DNA from: Halorubrum ruber
Lineage (GTDB): Archaea; Halobacteriota; Halobacteria; Halobacteriales; Haloferacaceae
Assembly (NCBI RefSeq): GCF_018228765.1
Contig: NZ_CP073695.1
Location: 1,054,001-1,118,000 of the forward strand
Direction: 5' to 3'
DNA: 64,000 nt
The position numbers were made by a program, and so were the translations under genes. This document shows positions 42,301 through 51,447 of the stretch, one piece after another. Each line of letters begins with the position of its first letter. Position 1 is the stretch's first letter. Under the pieces are notes generated by a model, which was not told the origin of the DNA, ran no database searches, and worked only from the letters and a program-made list of their open reading frames with translations.

Positions 42301-42922
42301 GGAACTCGGCGCCGTCGAACGCCGCCGAATCGCGGAACCGCGCCTCGCGCAGCGAGGTGTCGCCGTTGAACCGGCCCTCCCGGACGTCGACCGGCCCCTC
42401 GAACGTGGCGCCGGCGAGGTCGACGTCGCCCTCGAAGACGGCGCCGGTGAGCGTCGTCTCGCCGCGGACGACGGCCCCGGAGAGGTCGACCGGCGCGTCG
42501 AACTCCGACTCCGTCCAGTCGATGGCACCGATCTCCGCGCCCGAGAGGTCGATTCGCCCCTCGAACTCCGACGCGGTCAGATCCAGCGTGCCGGTCACCG
42601 TCGCACCCCTGAGATCGAGGGGATGTTTGTCGGCGGCCTCGACGATCTCGTGGCGGATCGAGAGGTCGTCGAGAGTGGCGCCGAGCAGGCGTTTCGCGTC
42701 CTTCCCGCGTTCGCCGGCCACGTCCCGGAGGCGCTCGGCGACCGCGTCTGCGTCGACGCCGAGGTCGTCGCGGGCGTTGCTCGACAGGTGGAACACGCAG
42801 CGGTCGGCCTCCGGGTGGGCGTCGTGCGGGCAGCGCCACTCCTCGTCAATCTCCGCGGTGGCGTCCGCCGTCGCCGCGCCGATCTCCTCGGGATCGAGTC
42901 GAAACGTACACCGGCTCGTCAT
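39395..42922 (-). CDS. Giant pentapeptide-repeat protein with C-terminal two-helix potassium channel
   Basis: A 1175-residue protein. Residues 5-45 hold a Cys/His cluster (Cys5, Cys31, His33, His36, Cys42, His45), a likely zinc site. From about 100 to 930 it is built of five-residue repeats of the A-x-F-x-x kind (for example ATFGGDAEFADATFERG), which should fold into a long right-handed quadrilateral beta-helix. The C-terminus is a membrane pore: helix 1 about 1068-1088, filter TTLGYGD about 1133-1139, helix 2 about 1150-1172. The filter matches potassium channels. The fusion suggests a channel gated or clustered by a long cytoplasmic beta-helix. A large open frame on the other strand is an artefact of codon structure. 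Function is inferred from domains only. Confidence 0.85.
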   Translation of the reverse strand: MTSRCTFRLDPEEIGAATADATAEIDEEWRCPHDAHPEADRCVFHLSSNARDDLGVDADAVAERLRDVAGERGKDAKRLLGATLDDLSIRHEIVEAADKHPLDLRGATVTGTLDLTASEFEGRIDLSGAEIGAIDWTESEFDAPVDLSGAVVRGETTLTGAVFEGDVDLAGATFEGPVDVREGRFNGDTSLREARFRDSAAFDGAEFRGDANLLDDDACFGDVRFDAPVSFTEAAFRYADFVGCEFRDDAAFDRATFGGDAEFADATFERGATFASAVFDGDAAFDRATFGGDAEFAEVRFDGDTAFSGALFEAPATFAGAEFRGRDNLEDDDLSFADATFEADATFRRAVVGFADFARLTAAADLVFDEARFTEEAGFEDATLASLSCDEARFKSDASFAGVAVDGDATFRGAEFEGGDNVDDDDLSFADAVFGGEVDFLSARFGYSDFSGAAFGGEAVFDESRFDDDLAFSDAAFDDRASFDECRFDDDAAFERATFAGAASFRGAEFDGGDNVRDDDVTFADAAFADEADFYCAEFEYANFEGAAFERPANFEATHFAGEGDFRDAAFRGEATFAEARFDDDATFEDAAFRDAASFLGVEFVGDYHEDDDAAFSGAVFDGEADFREIEFGQAGFDDARFRGPVSFRESLFGRARFEDAVCAESVDLSYTRFTEPVSFDGIAFESGVTADEARFESDASFAESTFEEGATFRGVEFQGGAHTVTDANFEAATFADSADFKLAEFRVADFSGAEFGGTALFERTVFEDDGTFRNAEFGASAVFSRSRFLEESDFSSCRFGGEAHFDELRFEKDSTFADAEFGGDATFRSAEFEGSANMHNDDASFEAATFRGKADFDKASFLYANFTHTTFARDAAFTEAEFEHSVAFRPRPAESETLVDLSDAVVRGGTLGQPEQGDAFYDCTHAEVREVTLDDEHCTHGLFNHFRFCNTDFHGFDFTAHKTYLARNNWEIHTFAASEAADRSETETEFTPARLENTYLKAKNCASDFGDRKAAAEFFIKEMVYRRRKNWRAAFTREEAVSPANRTKALGKWIGNKVLHQTCGYGERLWRVVYVSAVTVFIWGVLYTTTTQGTTGSSELTTQGIGGLSNLFSPEGAVVLGKNMYFSMVTFTTLGYGDVQPVGSTARALAGLEAFLGALLVALVVFVLGRRVAW

Positions 42923-43047
42923 CGATAGGTTGACAGGTCATCGTGACGACAGTGACTTTAATTTTGGTACTCGGCCGCACGTTTGCCGGCTGATATCCAG
43001 AGATAACATCCCAAAATACACCACAGAGAGAGACTACGAGCCGACAA

Positions 43048-43185
43048 ATGGGAGTCACCGATTCTCTCCTGTGTAAGATTCTCGGGGCAAGGTGGGAATG
43101 CGATCGGTGTGGTGAGCGGTATCGAAATGAGCCGAACCAGTGTGACAACTGCGGGAACACGATTTATAACAGAATTAATACCTGA
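43048..43185 (+). CDS. Zinc-ribbon micro-protein
   Basis: A 45-residue ORF (begins MGVTDSLLCKILGARWECDR) with two knuckles, CDRCG and CDNCG, separated by 10 residues, a rubredoxin-like zinc ribbon. Codon use is less GC-rich than its neighbours, and the surrounding 42929-43375 region is AT-richer too. An AAAATA box lies about 33 nt upstream of the ATG. It lies between the channel gene (divergent) and the CARF-like regulator (same strand). Proteins of this size are usually missed by automatic annotation. Its partner is unknown. Confidence 0.7.
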   Translation: MGVTDSLLCKILGARWECDRCGERYRNEPNQCDNCGNTIYNRINT

Positions 43186-43375
43186 TCACGATGGCTGGAG
43201 CCACACCGCGATTGTGGACACGAGATGTCTTCTAGAGGAGAATTTCACGACGATCGTAGCCTGGTACCCCCCGTTGCTGAAGCCCATCGAGCCACTGGAC
43301 AGCGGTGTGATCGGTGCTCTGTTGAACGATAAGGGAACTGGTTCTTTTTATAAACAGCACCGTTACGTCCCGCGT

Positions 43376-44350
43376 ATGCAGACCCACGTCGTGCCCGTCG
43401 GGTTCGACTACGACCGGATGATCGCCCCGCTCATCCGGGACCAGTTCGACGTCGACCGGGTGATTCTGCTGGAGGGGACGGTCGGCAGCGAGGCCAACGT
43501 CGAGTACTCGCGAAACATCGCGCGCAAGTTGGAGCAGGACTTCACGAACCTGCTCGGCGCGGAGACGGTCCGCGAGCAGTTGGACGACGTGTACGACTAC
43601 GACGCCGCCTTCGAGCGCGCCTTCGACCTGATCAACGCGGAGTTGGACCGAGACGACGGAGTCGCCGATTCGAACGAGCGCGAGGTCTGGGTGAACCTCT
43701 GTTCGATGCCCCGCCCCGTCTCCTTCGCGTTCGCGACCGCGGCCCACTCGATCATGGTCGAGCGGCAGGCGGACCGCGACCGCATCCACACCTACTACAC
43801 GGCCCCCGAGAAGTACTTGGAGACAGAGCTCGCGGAGGAGCTGCGCGCGACGCGCGATCTCCTGCGCGACCTCGACGAGGGGAGCGACGCCGACGCACCG
43901 GACGAAGCGGTCACCGACGCGGGCGTCGAACCCGACCGCGTCGCCGACCGGCTGGCGAGCACCACGGACCTCCTCGCGGAGTTCGACGAGCGCGGCACCA
44001 CCATCGGCGCGAAGAAAATCGGCGACAGCCACGTGATCGAGCTCCCCGTCGCCTCCTTCCAGAACGTCAAGCCGTTCGAGGAGCTGGTCCTGTTCACGCT
44101 CGGCGAACACGGCGAGTTCGAGTCAGTGTCGGAGCTGGCCGAGACGCTCGCGGCCGAACTCAACGAGGAGTACACGGACTCGTTCCGCTCGAAGGTCATT
44201 TATAACGTCGACCGGCTCGGACCCGGCGGCAAGGGGTATATCGAGCGCGAGGAGCACGGGAAGTCCCACCGGACGAGCCTCTCGCGGACCGGCCAGTTGT
44301 GGGTCCGCGCGCACGCCGACGAGGACCGAGACTACCGAGATCTGGCGTGA
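43376..44350 (+). CDS. DUF6293/HFX_2341-type CARF-like winged-helix regulator
   Basis: A 324-residue protein. The N-terminal half (about 1-150) starts with a Rossmann-like strand and loop (HVVPVGFDYDRMIAPLIRDQ, VDRVILLEGTVGSEANVEYS) and has VNLCSMPRPVSFAFATAAHS in its middle; the layout is like CARF domains of Csa3-type regulators. The C-terminal half has a winged helix (HGEFESVSELAETLAAELNE, then GKGYIEREEHGKSHRTSLSRTG). Such proteins may sense a cyclic nucleotide and switch transcription, but the ligand is unknown and no CRISPR locus is nearby. The start is ATG at 43376, 29 nt below a TTTTTATAAA box; the longer frame to 43109 is rejected. Confidence 0.78.
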   Translation: MQTHVVPVGFDYDRMIAPLIRDQFDVDRVILLEGTVGSEANVEYSRNIARKLEQDFTNLLGAETVREQLDDVYDYDAAFERAFDLINAELDRDDGVADSNEREVWVNLCSMPRPVSFAFATAAHSIMVERQADRDRIHTYYTAPEKYLETELAEELRATRDLLRDLDEGSDADAPDEAVTDAGVEPDRVADRLASTTDLLAEFDERGTTIGAKKIGDSHVIELPVASFQNVKPFEELVLFTLGEHGEFESVSELAETLAAELNEEYTDSFRSKVIYNVDRLGPGGKGYIEREEHGKSHRTSLSRTGQLWVRAHADEDRDYRDLA

Positions 44351-44439
44351 GTCCACTGGGGCGAATCGGTCGTTTATCATATCCGCGCCGGCGATCGGCT
44401 TCGTAACCCCTTACCGCGCTCGCCGTCGATTCGCCGTCA

Positions 44440-44985
44440 ATGAACACCATCCACGTCGCCGGCGGCGTCGGGGTCGCCGACACGGCGATGGCCTCCTACG
44501 ACGCCGCGCTCGCGGACGCGAACCTCCACAACTACAACCTCGTCGCGGTCTCCTCCGTCGTCCCCGCGGCGGCGACCGTCGAGGCGGTGTCGGAGGTCCC
44601 GGACCTGGGCCCCGCCGGCAACCGGCTCACCGTCGTCGAGGCGCGCCGGACGATCGGCCCGGGCGACGCGGTCGACTTCCGCGAGGGCGGGCGCTCGGGG
44701 GCCGAGGGCGCCGAGTCGAAGCGCGCGCCCCGCCGACACCCTGACGCGGTCGCGGGGCTCGGGTGGGCGACCGGCCCGGGCCCGGGGCTCTTCTACGAGG
44801 TGACCGGGGAGGACGCCGACGACGTCCGCGAGCGGATCGAGGCGGGGCTCGACAGCGGCGCCGACCTCCGTGACTGGGAGCTCCCGGCCCGCGAGACGCA
44901 CGTCGAGAGGGTCGCGGCCGAGCCGGACCGGTACGCGACCGCGGTCGTGATCGCCGCATACGGGGAGTCTGAGCCGATCCTGTAA
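44440..44985 (+). CDS. pdaD: Pyruvoyl-dependent arginine decarboxylase
   Basis: A 181-residue proenzyme that makes agmatine from arginine, the first step of archaeal polyamine and agmatidine supply. The self-cleavage site is VAVSSVVP: cleavage between Ser38 and Ser39 turns Ser39 into the pyruvoyl group. Later blocks GPGPGLFYEVTG and YATAVVIAAYGE match the family. Agmatine is needed to modify tRNA-Ile2 in archaea. The gene is complete and stands alone between the CARF-like regulator and DUF5811. Confidence 0.93.
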   Translation: MNTIHVAGGVGVADTAMASYDAALADANLHNYNLVAVSSVVPAAATVEAVSEVPDLGPAGNRLTVVEARRTIGPGDAVDFREGGRSGAEGAESKRAPRRHPDAVAGLGWATGPGPGLFYEVTGEDADDVRERIEAGLDSGADLRDWELPARETHVERVAAEPDRYATAVVIAAYGESEPIL

Positions 44986-45076
44986 CGGGGACGGACGGTC
45001 CGGCGACGCCCCGGAGCCCCGGTCGCCGCCGCCGACGCCTTTTTGACTCGGCTCCGCGTACGAGACGTAGCTTCGA

Positions 45077-45453
45077 ATGAACGGCAACAACCCGTACGCC
45101 GGGGCGCCGGGTGTGACGGACGCGGGCTCGCCCGCCGCCGTCGACCTCTCTCCGGACCAGGAAAAACAGCTCCGGCGCGCGGTCGCCGGAATCGTATCGC
45201 GCACGGAATCGTATCTCCCCGACAGCTACGCCGTCGGCTCCGAGCTCTCCGTCGGCGCCGAGGGCCCGCAGGCGACCGTCGCGGTGAACCCCCGGCCGGC
45301 CACCCGGTTTCGGCCGGCTTCACCCCCGACCCGGAGGACTTGGACGCCGGCATCGCCGAGTCCGACACCGACGAGGTCGCCCGCGGCCTCGCCGCCAGCG
45401 CGGCGGTCCAAGTGATGGACGCCGTCGGCGACATCACGCCGACCGCGAAGTAG
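45077..45453 (+). CDS. DUF5811 family protein, apparent frameshift near 45290
   Basis: The first 70 codons (MNGNNPYAGAPGVTDAGSPA, then DLSPDQEKQLRRAVAGIV) match a conserved haloarchaeal family of unknown function. At the five-C run 45289-45293 the frame slips. One added C restores VAVNPPAGHPVSAGFTPDPE and DVMDAVGDI-like C-terminal coding with a TAG at 45451-45453, giving 125 residues. As written, the frame ends at 45415 in a low-complexity tail. The coding character on both sides argues for a sequencing error. The stop abuts the stop of the convergent AspA-like gene. Confidence 0.68.
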
Positions 45454-46395
45454 TTACTCCGCTCGTTCCGACCGGTCCGCGCTGTTCTCGCCGGTCTCCC
45501 CGCTCTCGTCAGCGCCCCGACGCTCGTCGCGCGAGTACACTCGCAGGTCGCCCTCGCCCGGCGGCTTCAGCACGCCTGTGACGCGGCCGTACATGCCGAA
45601 GATGTCGTCGTACCCGTTCTCGCTCGCGAGGATCGGGACCACGCCCGACTCCTCGACGCGATGGGTGTACACGTCGTCCTCGGCGAACACCGCGCCCGCC
45701 GGGATCGCCTCGAAGTTCGCGAAGTGGACGTGCGGCTCTCCGCCCCCCTTCGGCACCTCCTCGCTGCCCTTCACCACGGTCGTCTCCGAGAACGTCGGCG
45801 GCTCGTCCGCCAGCGCGCCGTGGACGCGGAGGAAGGCGAGGCAGGCCTCGTAGCCGAATTCGACGGCCTCCTCGCTTCCCTGTCGGCCGACCTCGATCGA
45901 GACGGTGTGCGGGATCGTGGAGTCGAGCGTCGTCGACCGCAGGCCGCTCGCGTCGACGACGTGGTCGACGGGGAGCCCGGTGACGGTGCGCCGGACCGAC
46001 GCCGTGAGGTCGCTGAAGATGGCGAACGGCGGGGGCGCGCTGTGCGAGGTGTGGAGCGCGAGGACCGCGTCGAACCCCTCCAGCGCGGCGGCGAGCCGCG
46101 GCGCGAGCGCGCGCTCGTACTCCTCGCTGTCGGCGTCGCCCGGGAACGACCGGTTCAGGTCCGCGTCCGTGTAGCGCGTCTCGGCCTCGATCGCCGGCTC
46201 GTTGGCGAGAATGAGCCGGACGAGCCCCTCGGACCCCGTGCCGCCGTCGATCCCGCCTCCGTCGGACGGGTCGAGCGGGGGGAGTTCCGCCGCGAGCCGT
46301 TCCACGATCCGCACGCCGGCGGGCTCGTCGCCGTGGATCCCGCCGACGATCGCGACGCGGGCCGACCCCGCCGACTCGCGGTCGATCGTTTGCAT
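45454..46395 (-). CDS. Succinylglutamate desuccinylase/aspartoacylase family protein
   Basis: A 313-residue protein of the AstE/AspA (M14-like) zinc family. Zinc-binding is in VGGIHGDEPAG (His and Glu near residue 21) and in LHTSHSAPPP, and the substrate arginine block is DLNRSFPGD. The catalytic Glu is probably in TVSIEVGRQGSEE. It removes an acyl group from an N-acyl amino acid; the substrate is open. The C-terminal part is a beta domain followed by an acidic tail of about 30 residues. The start is MQTIDRESAG at 46395. Confidence 0.82.
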   Translation of the reverse strand: MQTIDRESAGSARVAIVGGIHGDEPAGVRIVERLAAELPPLDPSDGGGIDGGTGSEGLVRLILANEPAIEAETRYTDADLNRSFPGDADSEEYERALAPRLAAALEGFDAVLALHTSHSAPPPFAIFSDLTASVRRTVTGLPVDHVVDASGLRSTTLDSTIPHTVSIEVGRQGSEEAVEFGYEACLAFLRVHGALADEPPTFSETTVVKGSEEVPKGGGEPHVHFANFEAIPAGAVFAEDDVYTHRVEESGVVPILASENGYDDIFGMYGRVTGVLKPPGEGDLRVYSRDERRGADESGETGENSADRSERAE

Positions 46396-46474
46396 ACCGT
46401 CTTTACGTCGCCGTCCGCCCATAAATCGTCGCGATCCGCGGTCGGCGGGGAGCGTCACCGATCGAGGCGCGGCG

Positions 46475-48190
46475 TCATCGATCGAACCGCTCCGCGAGCG
46501 CGGTCCGGTACCGTCGCGCCAGCCGCCGCGCGACGAAGCGGTCGCGGGGGTCCACGCCGATGAGCCGGAGCGAGGCCGCGTACGCCGCGAGCCCGACCGC
46601 GCTCCCCGCGAGGACCGCCGCCGGACCGGCGAGGGCCGCGCGGACGCCGTACATGACGGCCGCGGCGACGCCCCCCGCCGCGAGCGGGGTGAGGAAGGTC
46701 CGGTCGAACGGCCACAGCCCCTCGAAGTGCCGGAGGAGGACGACCTGGATCCCGTTCTGTACCGCGATGGCGAGCGACGTGCCGAGCGCGGCGCCGACGA
46801 GCCCGTACCGGACCACGAACGCGTAGGTCAGCCCGACGTTGAGGACCGCGAGCAGCCAGTCGAGCGCCATCCGCGCGTACTGGTGGTCGGTCATCATCAG
46901 GAGCCAGCCGGTGGCGCCGACCGCGCTCCCGACGAAGACGCCGCCGAGGTAGACGACCAGGGGGAGGTAGCCGTCGACGTACGCCTCGCCGAACAGCCCC
47001 AGTATCTCGCGGCCGTACACCGCCAGCACGGCGAGAATCGGGACGACGGCGGTGACGATCTGTCGCGTGACGGAGCCGTACACCGCGTTGAGCGTCGCCG
47101 TCCGGTCGTTCGCGTACAGCTCCGAAGCGACCGGCGGGAGGAGTTGGTTGAAAGAGAGGAGCGGGATCCACGCGACCGCGATCACCACGAGGACGACGTT
47201 GTACACGCCGGCCGCGGTCGCCGTCAGCAGCGCGCCGACAAGCAGTACGTCGACGCGGTTCTGGAACACCTTCCCGAGGCTGCTCATCGCCACCGGCGCC
47301 GCGTGGTCGTAGAAGCGGCGCGCCTCCGCGCGGGCGCCCCGGAGCGTCGGCCGAACGCCGGTGACGGACGCGGAGAGGGGGACCGCGGCCGCCGCGAGGA
47401 CCCCGGTCGCGGCGACGATCGCGCCGGCGACGCCGACGACGGAGTAGCCGAGCGCCAGCGCGCCGACGGCGCCGACGAGCCTGACGCCCGGCCGCAACAG
47501 CTTGTTGAACAGGATCTCGCCGCGGGCCGACCCGACCGCGCGGAAGAGCGCGGACGCGACCATCACGACGCCGAGGAGGCCGACGAGTCCGCCGAACGCG
47601 CGCATCGTTCCCGCGAACGCCGGCTCCGTGACGGTGCGGGCGTTTATCACCGGCGCCGCGAGCCAGACGCCGGCCGCGATCGCGAGCCCGAACCCGAGCG
47701 TCGTCGCGTACGCGAGGCCGGCGACCGCGCCCTGTCGGTCCGGGTCCGCCCCGTACTCCGGGAGGTACCGCTGGATCGCTGGGACGCTGCCGAACGTCAC
47801 GAGTCTGGACAGCAGCTGGGCGATCCGCCACGCCAGCGCGTACACGCCGTAGGCGGTCGGGCCGAGCCCGCGGGTCAGCGCGAACTCGGTCGCCGCGATG
47901 AGCGCGCGCTGGCCGGCGACCCCGCCCGAGGTGAGCACCGCGCCGTGCGCGATCGTCTCCAGCGCCTCGCGCTCGTCGTCCGGGATCGCGTCGCCCGCGT
48001 CGCCCTCGCTGCCGGGGCGGGCGTCGCGCTCGCCGTCGCAGCGCTCGCCGCCCTCGCGGCCCTCGGCGTCCGAATCGTCTCCCTCCTCGTCGCGTTCGTG
48101 CTCCACGGTCGTCTCCGTCGGTCGGTCGGGGTCCCGCCGAAAAAGCGACCCGCTTTGCGGCCGCCCTAAATGAATATAATTATCGTTCAC
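46475..48190 (-). CDS. Polysaccharide/lipid-linked glycan flippase (MOP superfamily)
   Basis: A 571-residue protein. After an acidic, disordered N-terminus of about 80 residues it has 12-14 hydrophobic segments of the Wzx/PST type (ATEFALTRGLGPTAYGVYALAW is the typical first block; NRVDVLLVGALLTATAAGVYNVV the mid block). Family members flip lipid-linked oligosaccharides across the membrane. No glycosyltransferases are adjacent, so its glycan partner genes are elsewhere. The start is uncertain: the ATG at 48190 gives MNDNYIHLGRPQ; a GTG about 30 codons in is also possible. Divergent from the FAD oxidoreductase, 36 bp apart. Confidence 0.82.
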   Translation of the reverse strand: MNDNYIHLGRPQSGSLFRRDPDRPTETTVEHERDEEGDDSDAEGREGGERCDGERDARPGSEGDAGDAIPDDEREALETIAHGAVLTSGGVAGQRALIAATEFALTRGLGPTAYGVYALAWRIAQLLSRLVTFGSVPAIQRYLPEYGADPDRQGAVAGLAYATTLGFGLAIAAGVWLAAPVINARTVTEPAFAGTMRAFGGLVGLLGVVMVASALFRAVGSARGEILFNKLLRPGVRLVGAVGALALGYSVVGVAGAIVAATGVLAAAAVPLSASVTGVRPTLRGARAEARRFYDHAAPVAMSSLGKVFQNRVDVLLVGALLTATAAGVYNVVLVVIAVAWIPLLSFNQLLPPVASELYANDRTATLNAVYGSVTRQIVTAVVPILAVLAVYGREILGLFGEAYVDGYLPLVVYLGGVFVGSAVGATGWLLMMTDHQYARMALDWLLAVLNVGLTYAFVVRYGLVGAALGTSLAIAVQNGIQVVLLRHFEGLWPFDRTFLTPLAAGGVAAAVMYGVRAALAGPAAVLAGSAVGLAAYAASLRLIGVDPRDRFVARRLARRYRTALAERFDR

Positions 48191-48226
48191 GATGGATTTA
48201 TCACCCTCATCCCGCCCACTCTCCCC

Positions 48227-51200
48227 ATGGACGGAGGAGAAGTCGCCGGCGACGGCGGCCCGGGAGAACCGAGCGGGGACGCCGAGAGCGACCGGACACG
48301 GCGGGTAGCGTCAGACGACGAGATCGCCGCGGACGGCGGGGTCGCCGCGGGCGGGCCTACCGGGCCGGATCAGTCGGGCGTCTCCGCCGCCGCGCTGGGC
48401 CACGACCGGCCAGACGTCGAGGTGTACCGGTCGCTCGCGGCCGACCTGCGCGACGCGGTCGCGGGCGGCGTCGAGTTCGACGAGTACGCGCAGGTGCTGT
48501 ACGCGACCGACGGGAGCGTCTATCAGGCCCGACCGGCTGGCGTGGTGTACCCTCACGGGGTCGACGACGTGCGGGCGGCGATGCGGGTCGCGGCCGACCA
48601 CGGCGTCCCGGTCCTCCCGCGCGGCGCGGGGTCGTCGCTCGCGGGACAGACGGTCGGTCCCGGCTGCGTCGTCCTCGACTGCTCGCGACACATGGACTCG
48701 ATCCTGTCGGTTGACCCCGACGCGCGCCGCGCCACGGTCCAGCCCGGCGTCGTCCAGGACGACCTCGACGACCGGCTCGCCGAGGACGGCCTGAAGTTCG
48801 CGCCCGACCCCGCGTCCTCGGCGCGCGCGACCGTCGGCGGCGGCATCGGCAACAACTCCACCGGCGCCCACTCCGTGCGGTACGGGATCACCGACGCCTA
48901 CACCGAGGAGCTCCGGGTGGTGCTGGCGGACGGCTCGCTCATCCACACCCGTGAGGTCGTCCTCGACTCCCCCGAGTACGAGGCGATCGTCGCGGGCGAG
49001 GCGGGCGGCGAGCGCGAGGCCGCGCTGTACGAGACGGTCCGCGCGCTCGTCGAGGAGAACGCCGACGAGATCGAGAACCGCTACCCGACGCTCAAGCGGT
49101 CGGTCTCAGGCTATAACCTCCACAAGGCGATCTACGAGAACGACGACGGCGAGGAGGTGATCAACCTCTCGAAGCTGTTCGTCGGCGCCGAGGGGACGCT
49201 GGGCGTCGTCGTCGAGGCCACCCTCTCGCTCGTCACCCGCCCCGAGGAGACCGCGCTGGCGCTGTACTCCTTCGACACGCTCGACGCGGCGATGCGGGCG
49301 GTCCCCGAGGCGCTCGAACTCCCGGTGAGCGCGGTCGAGCTGATGGACGACGCGGTCGTCGAGCTGGCGGCGGGGTCACCGGAGTACGCCGAGTACGCGG
49401 AGCCGATCCCGGACCGGGCCGCGGCCGCGCTCATGTTAGAGTGGGACTCGGAGCTGGTCGACGAGTTCGAGGCGGCGGTCGCCGAAGCGAACGACCGCTT
49501 CCTCGGCGACGGCGACCGCGACGCGTTCGACGTCATCGAGGCGTACGACGAGGGGACCCAGGAGGACCTCTGGAACCTCCGGAAGGCGGCGATCCCCCTC
49601 CTGATGAGCATGGACGGCGACGCGAAGCCGTACCCGTTCATCGAGGACGCGTCGGTGCCGCCCGCTGAGCTCGCCGACTACGTTGCCGCCTTCGAGGAGG
49701 TGCTCGACGACCACGGCACCTCGGCCGCGTACTTCGCGCACGCCGGGGTCGGCACCCTTCACATCCGGCCGATCCTCTCGCTGAAGGAGTCCGAGGACGT
49801 CGAGACGATGCACGACATCGCCGACGACGTCACCGACCTCGTCTTGGAGCACCACGGCGCCTTCTCCGGCGAACACGGCGACGGGCTCGCGCGCACGGAG
49901 TTCAACCCGAAGATGTACGGCGAGGAGCTCTGGACGGCGTTCCAGGAGCTGAAGTCCGCGTTCGACCCCGAGTGGCGGATGAACCCCGGGAAGGTCGTCT
50001 ACGTCGACGGCGAGACCGCGGCCGAGCGCGGCTACCCCGAGGCCGCCGCCGACACCGACATGCGCGAGAACCTCCGGTACGGGCCGACGTATCAGTCGGT
50101 CGAGCCGCAGACGGCGTTGGACTTTTCCGACGAGGGCGGGTTCTCCGAGCTCGTCGAGCTGTGTAACGGCTGCGGCACCTGTCGCGAGACCGACTCCGGG
50201 ACGATGTGTCCGACCTATCGGGCCTCGGGCGAAGAGATCCAGACGACCCGCGGGCGGGCGAACATGCTCCGGGCCGCGATAAGCGGCGAGCTCGACGACG
50301 AGGAGATCCACTCCGACCGGTTCCAGGCTGAGGTGCTCGACCTCTGCGTCGGCTGTAAGGGGTGTCAGAGCGACTGCCCGACCGGCGTCGACCTCGCGAA
50401 GCTGAAGGCGGAGGTGAAACACGACCACCACGAGCGGGAGGGGGCGGGGATGCGCGAGCGGCTCTTCCGCGACATCGACCGGCTCTCGGCGCTCGGGAGC
50501 AAGCTCGCGCCGCTGTCGAACGCGGCGGCGAAGGTCCCGGGGGCCCGGAAGGCGATGGACGCGCTCGCGGGGATCGCCCCGAGCGCGCGCTGCCGACGTT
50601 CCGGTCGACGAGCTTCGAAGAGTGGTTCGCGGATCGCGGCGGCCCGGCGGTCGACGAGCGGGACGCGGTCGACACCGTTGCGCTGTTCCCCGACACCTAC
50701 ACCAACTACAGCTACCCGACGGCCGGGAAGGCGGCGGTGCGCGTGCTGGAGGCCGCGGACGTCCGCGTCGAGGTCCCCGACGACCTCGCCCCCTCCGGAC
50801 GGGCCGCCTTCTCGACCGGGTTCCTCGACGCGGCTCGGGAGCGCGCGGCCGACAACGTCGCGGCGCTCGCGCCCCGAGTCCGGGAGGGGCAGTCGGTCCT
50901 CTTCGTCGAGCCCTCCGACGCGGTGATGTTCCAGGACGAGTATCTGGACTTACTCGACGGTGCGGACGCCGAGGCAGTGTCTGCGGCCGCGGCGGGCGTC
51001 TGCGAGTACCTCGACGCCCGTCGGGCCGACGAGCGGCTGTCGTTCGACGCGCCCGCGGAGACGCTCACCTACCACGGGCACTGCAACCAGAAGGCGACGA
51101 ACAAGGACCACCACGCCGTCGGCGTCCTCCGACGAGCCGGCTACGGCGTCGACCCGCTCGACTCCTCCTGTTGCGGCATGGCGGGCTCGTTCGGCTACGA

Positions 51201-51381
51201 GAGCGAGCACTACGACCTCTCGAAGGCGATCGGACGGATCCTCTTCGGGCAGGTCGACGACAGCGACGGCGACGCGGTGACGGCGCCCGGCGCCTCCTGC
51301 CGCTCGCAGCTCGGCGACCGCGAAGGGGCCGAGACGCCGCCGCACCCGATAGAGAAGTTGGCGGCGGCGCTCGACGAGTGA
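48227..51381 (+). CDS. GlcD-type FAD-linked oxidase fused to Fe-S reductase, apparent frameshift near 50580
   Basis: About 1051 residues once one base is added to the four-C run at 50577-50580. The N-terminal half is an FAD_binding_4 domain (GVDDVRAAMRVAADHGVPVLPRG, RGAGSSLAGQT, GNNSTGAHSVRYG) with the FAD-oxidase C domain. Two four-Cys clusters follow (CNGCGTCRETDSGTMC and CVGCKGCQSDC) and the tail holds CCG motifs (NQKATNKDHHAVG, SSCCGMAGSFGYE). It oxidises a 2-hydroxy acid such as glycolate, lactate or 2-hydroxyglutarate and passes electrons onward. The ATG at 48227 lies about 28 nt below GATTTATC. As written, the first frame continues to 50926 with nonsense. Confidence 0.8.
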
Positions 51382-51447
51382 GGGCGGCGGGCGAGGCGCC
51401 CCGCTGTCGCCGCGCTCTCGCCTCACTCTCGCCGCGCCCCGCTCACC

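Noticed and set aside
39233-42928. 1231-codon open frame opposite the pentapeptide-repeat channel gene
   Set aside because: It is the shadow of a very repetitive gene. Its own repeats mirror the five-residue repeat of the real protein.
43109-43375. N-terminal extension of the CARF-like regulator to 43109
   Set aside because: It would overlap the zinc-ribbon gene in another frame, and a strong TTTTTATAAA promoter box lies inside it, 29 nt before the ATG at 43376.
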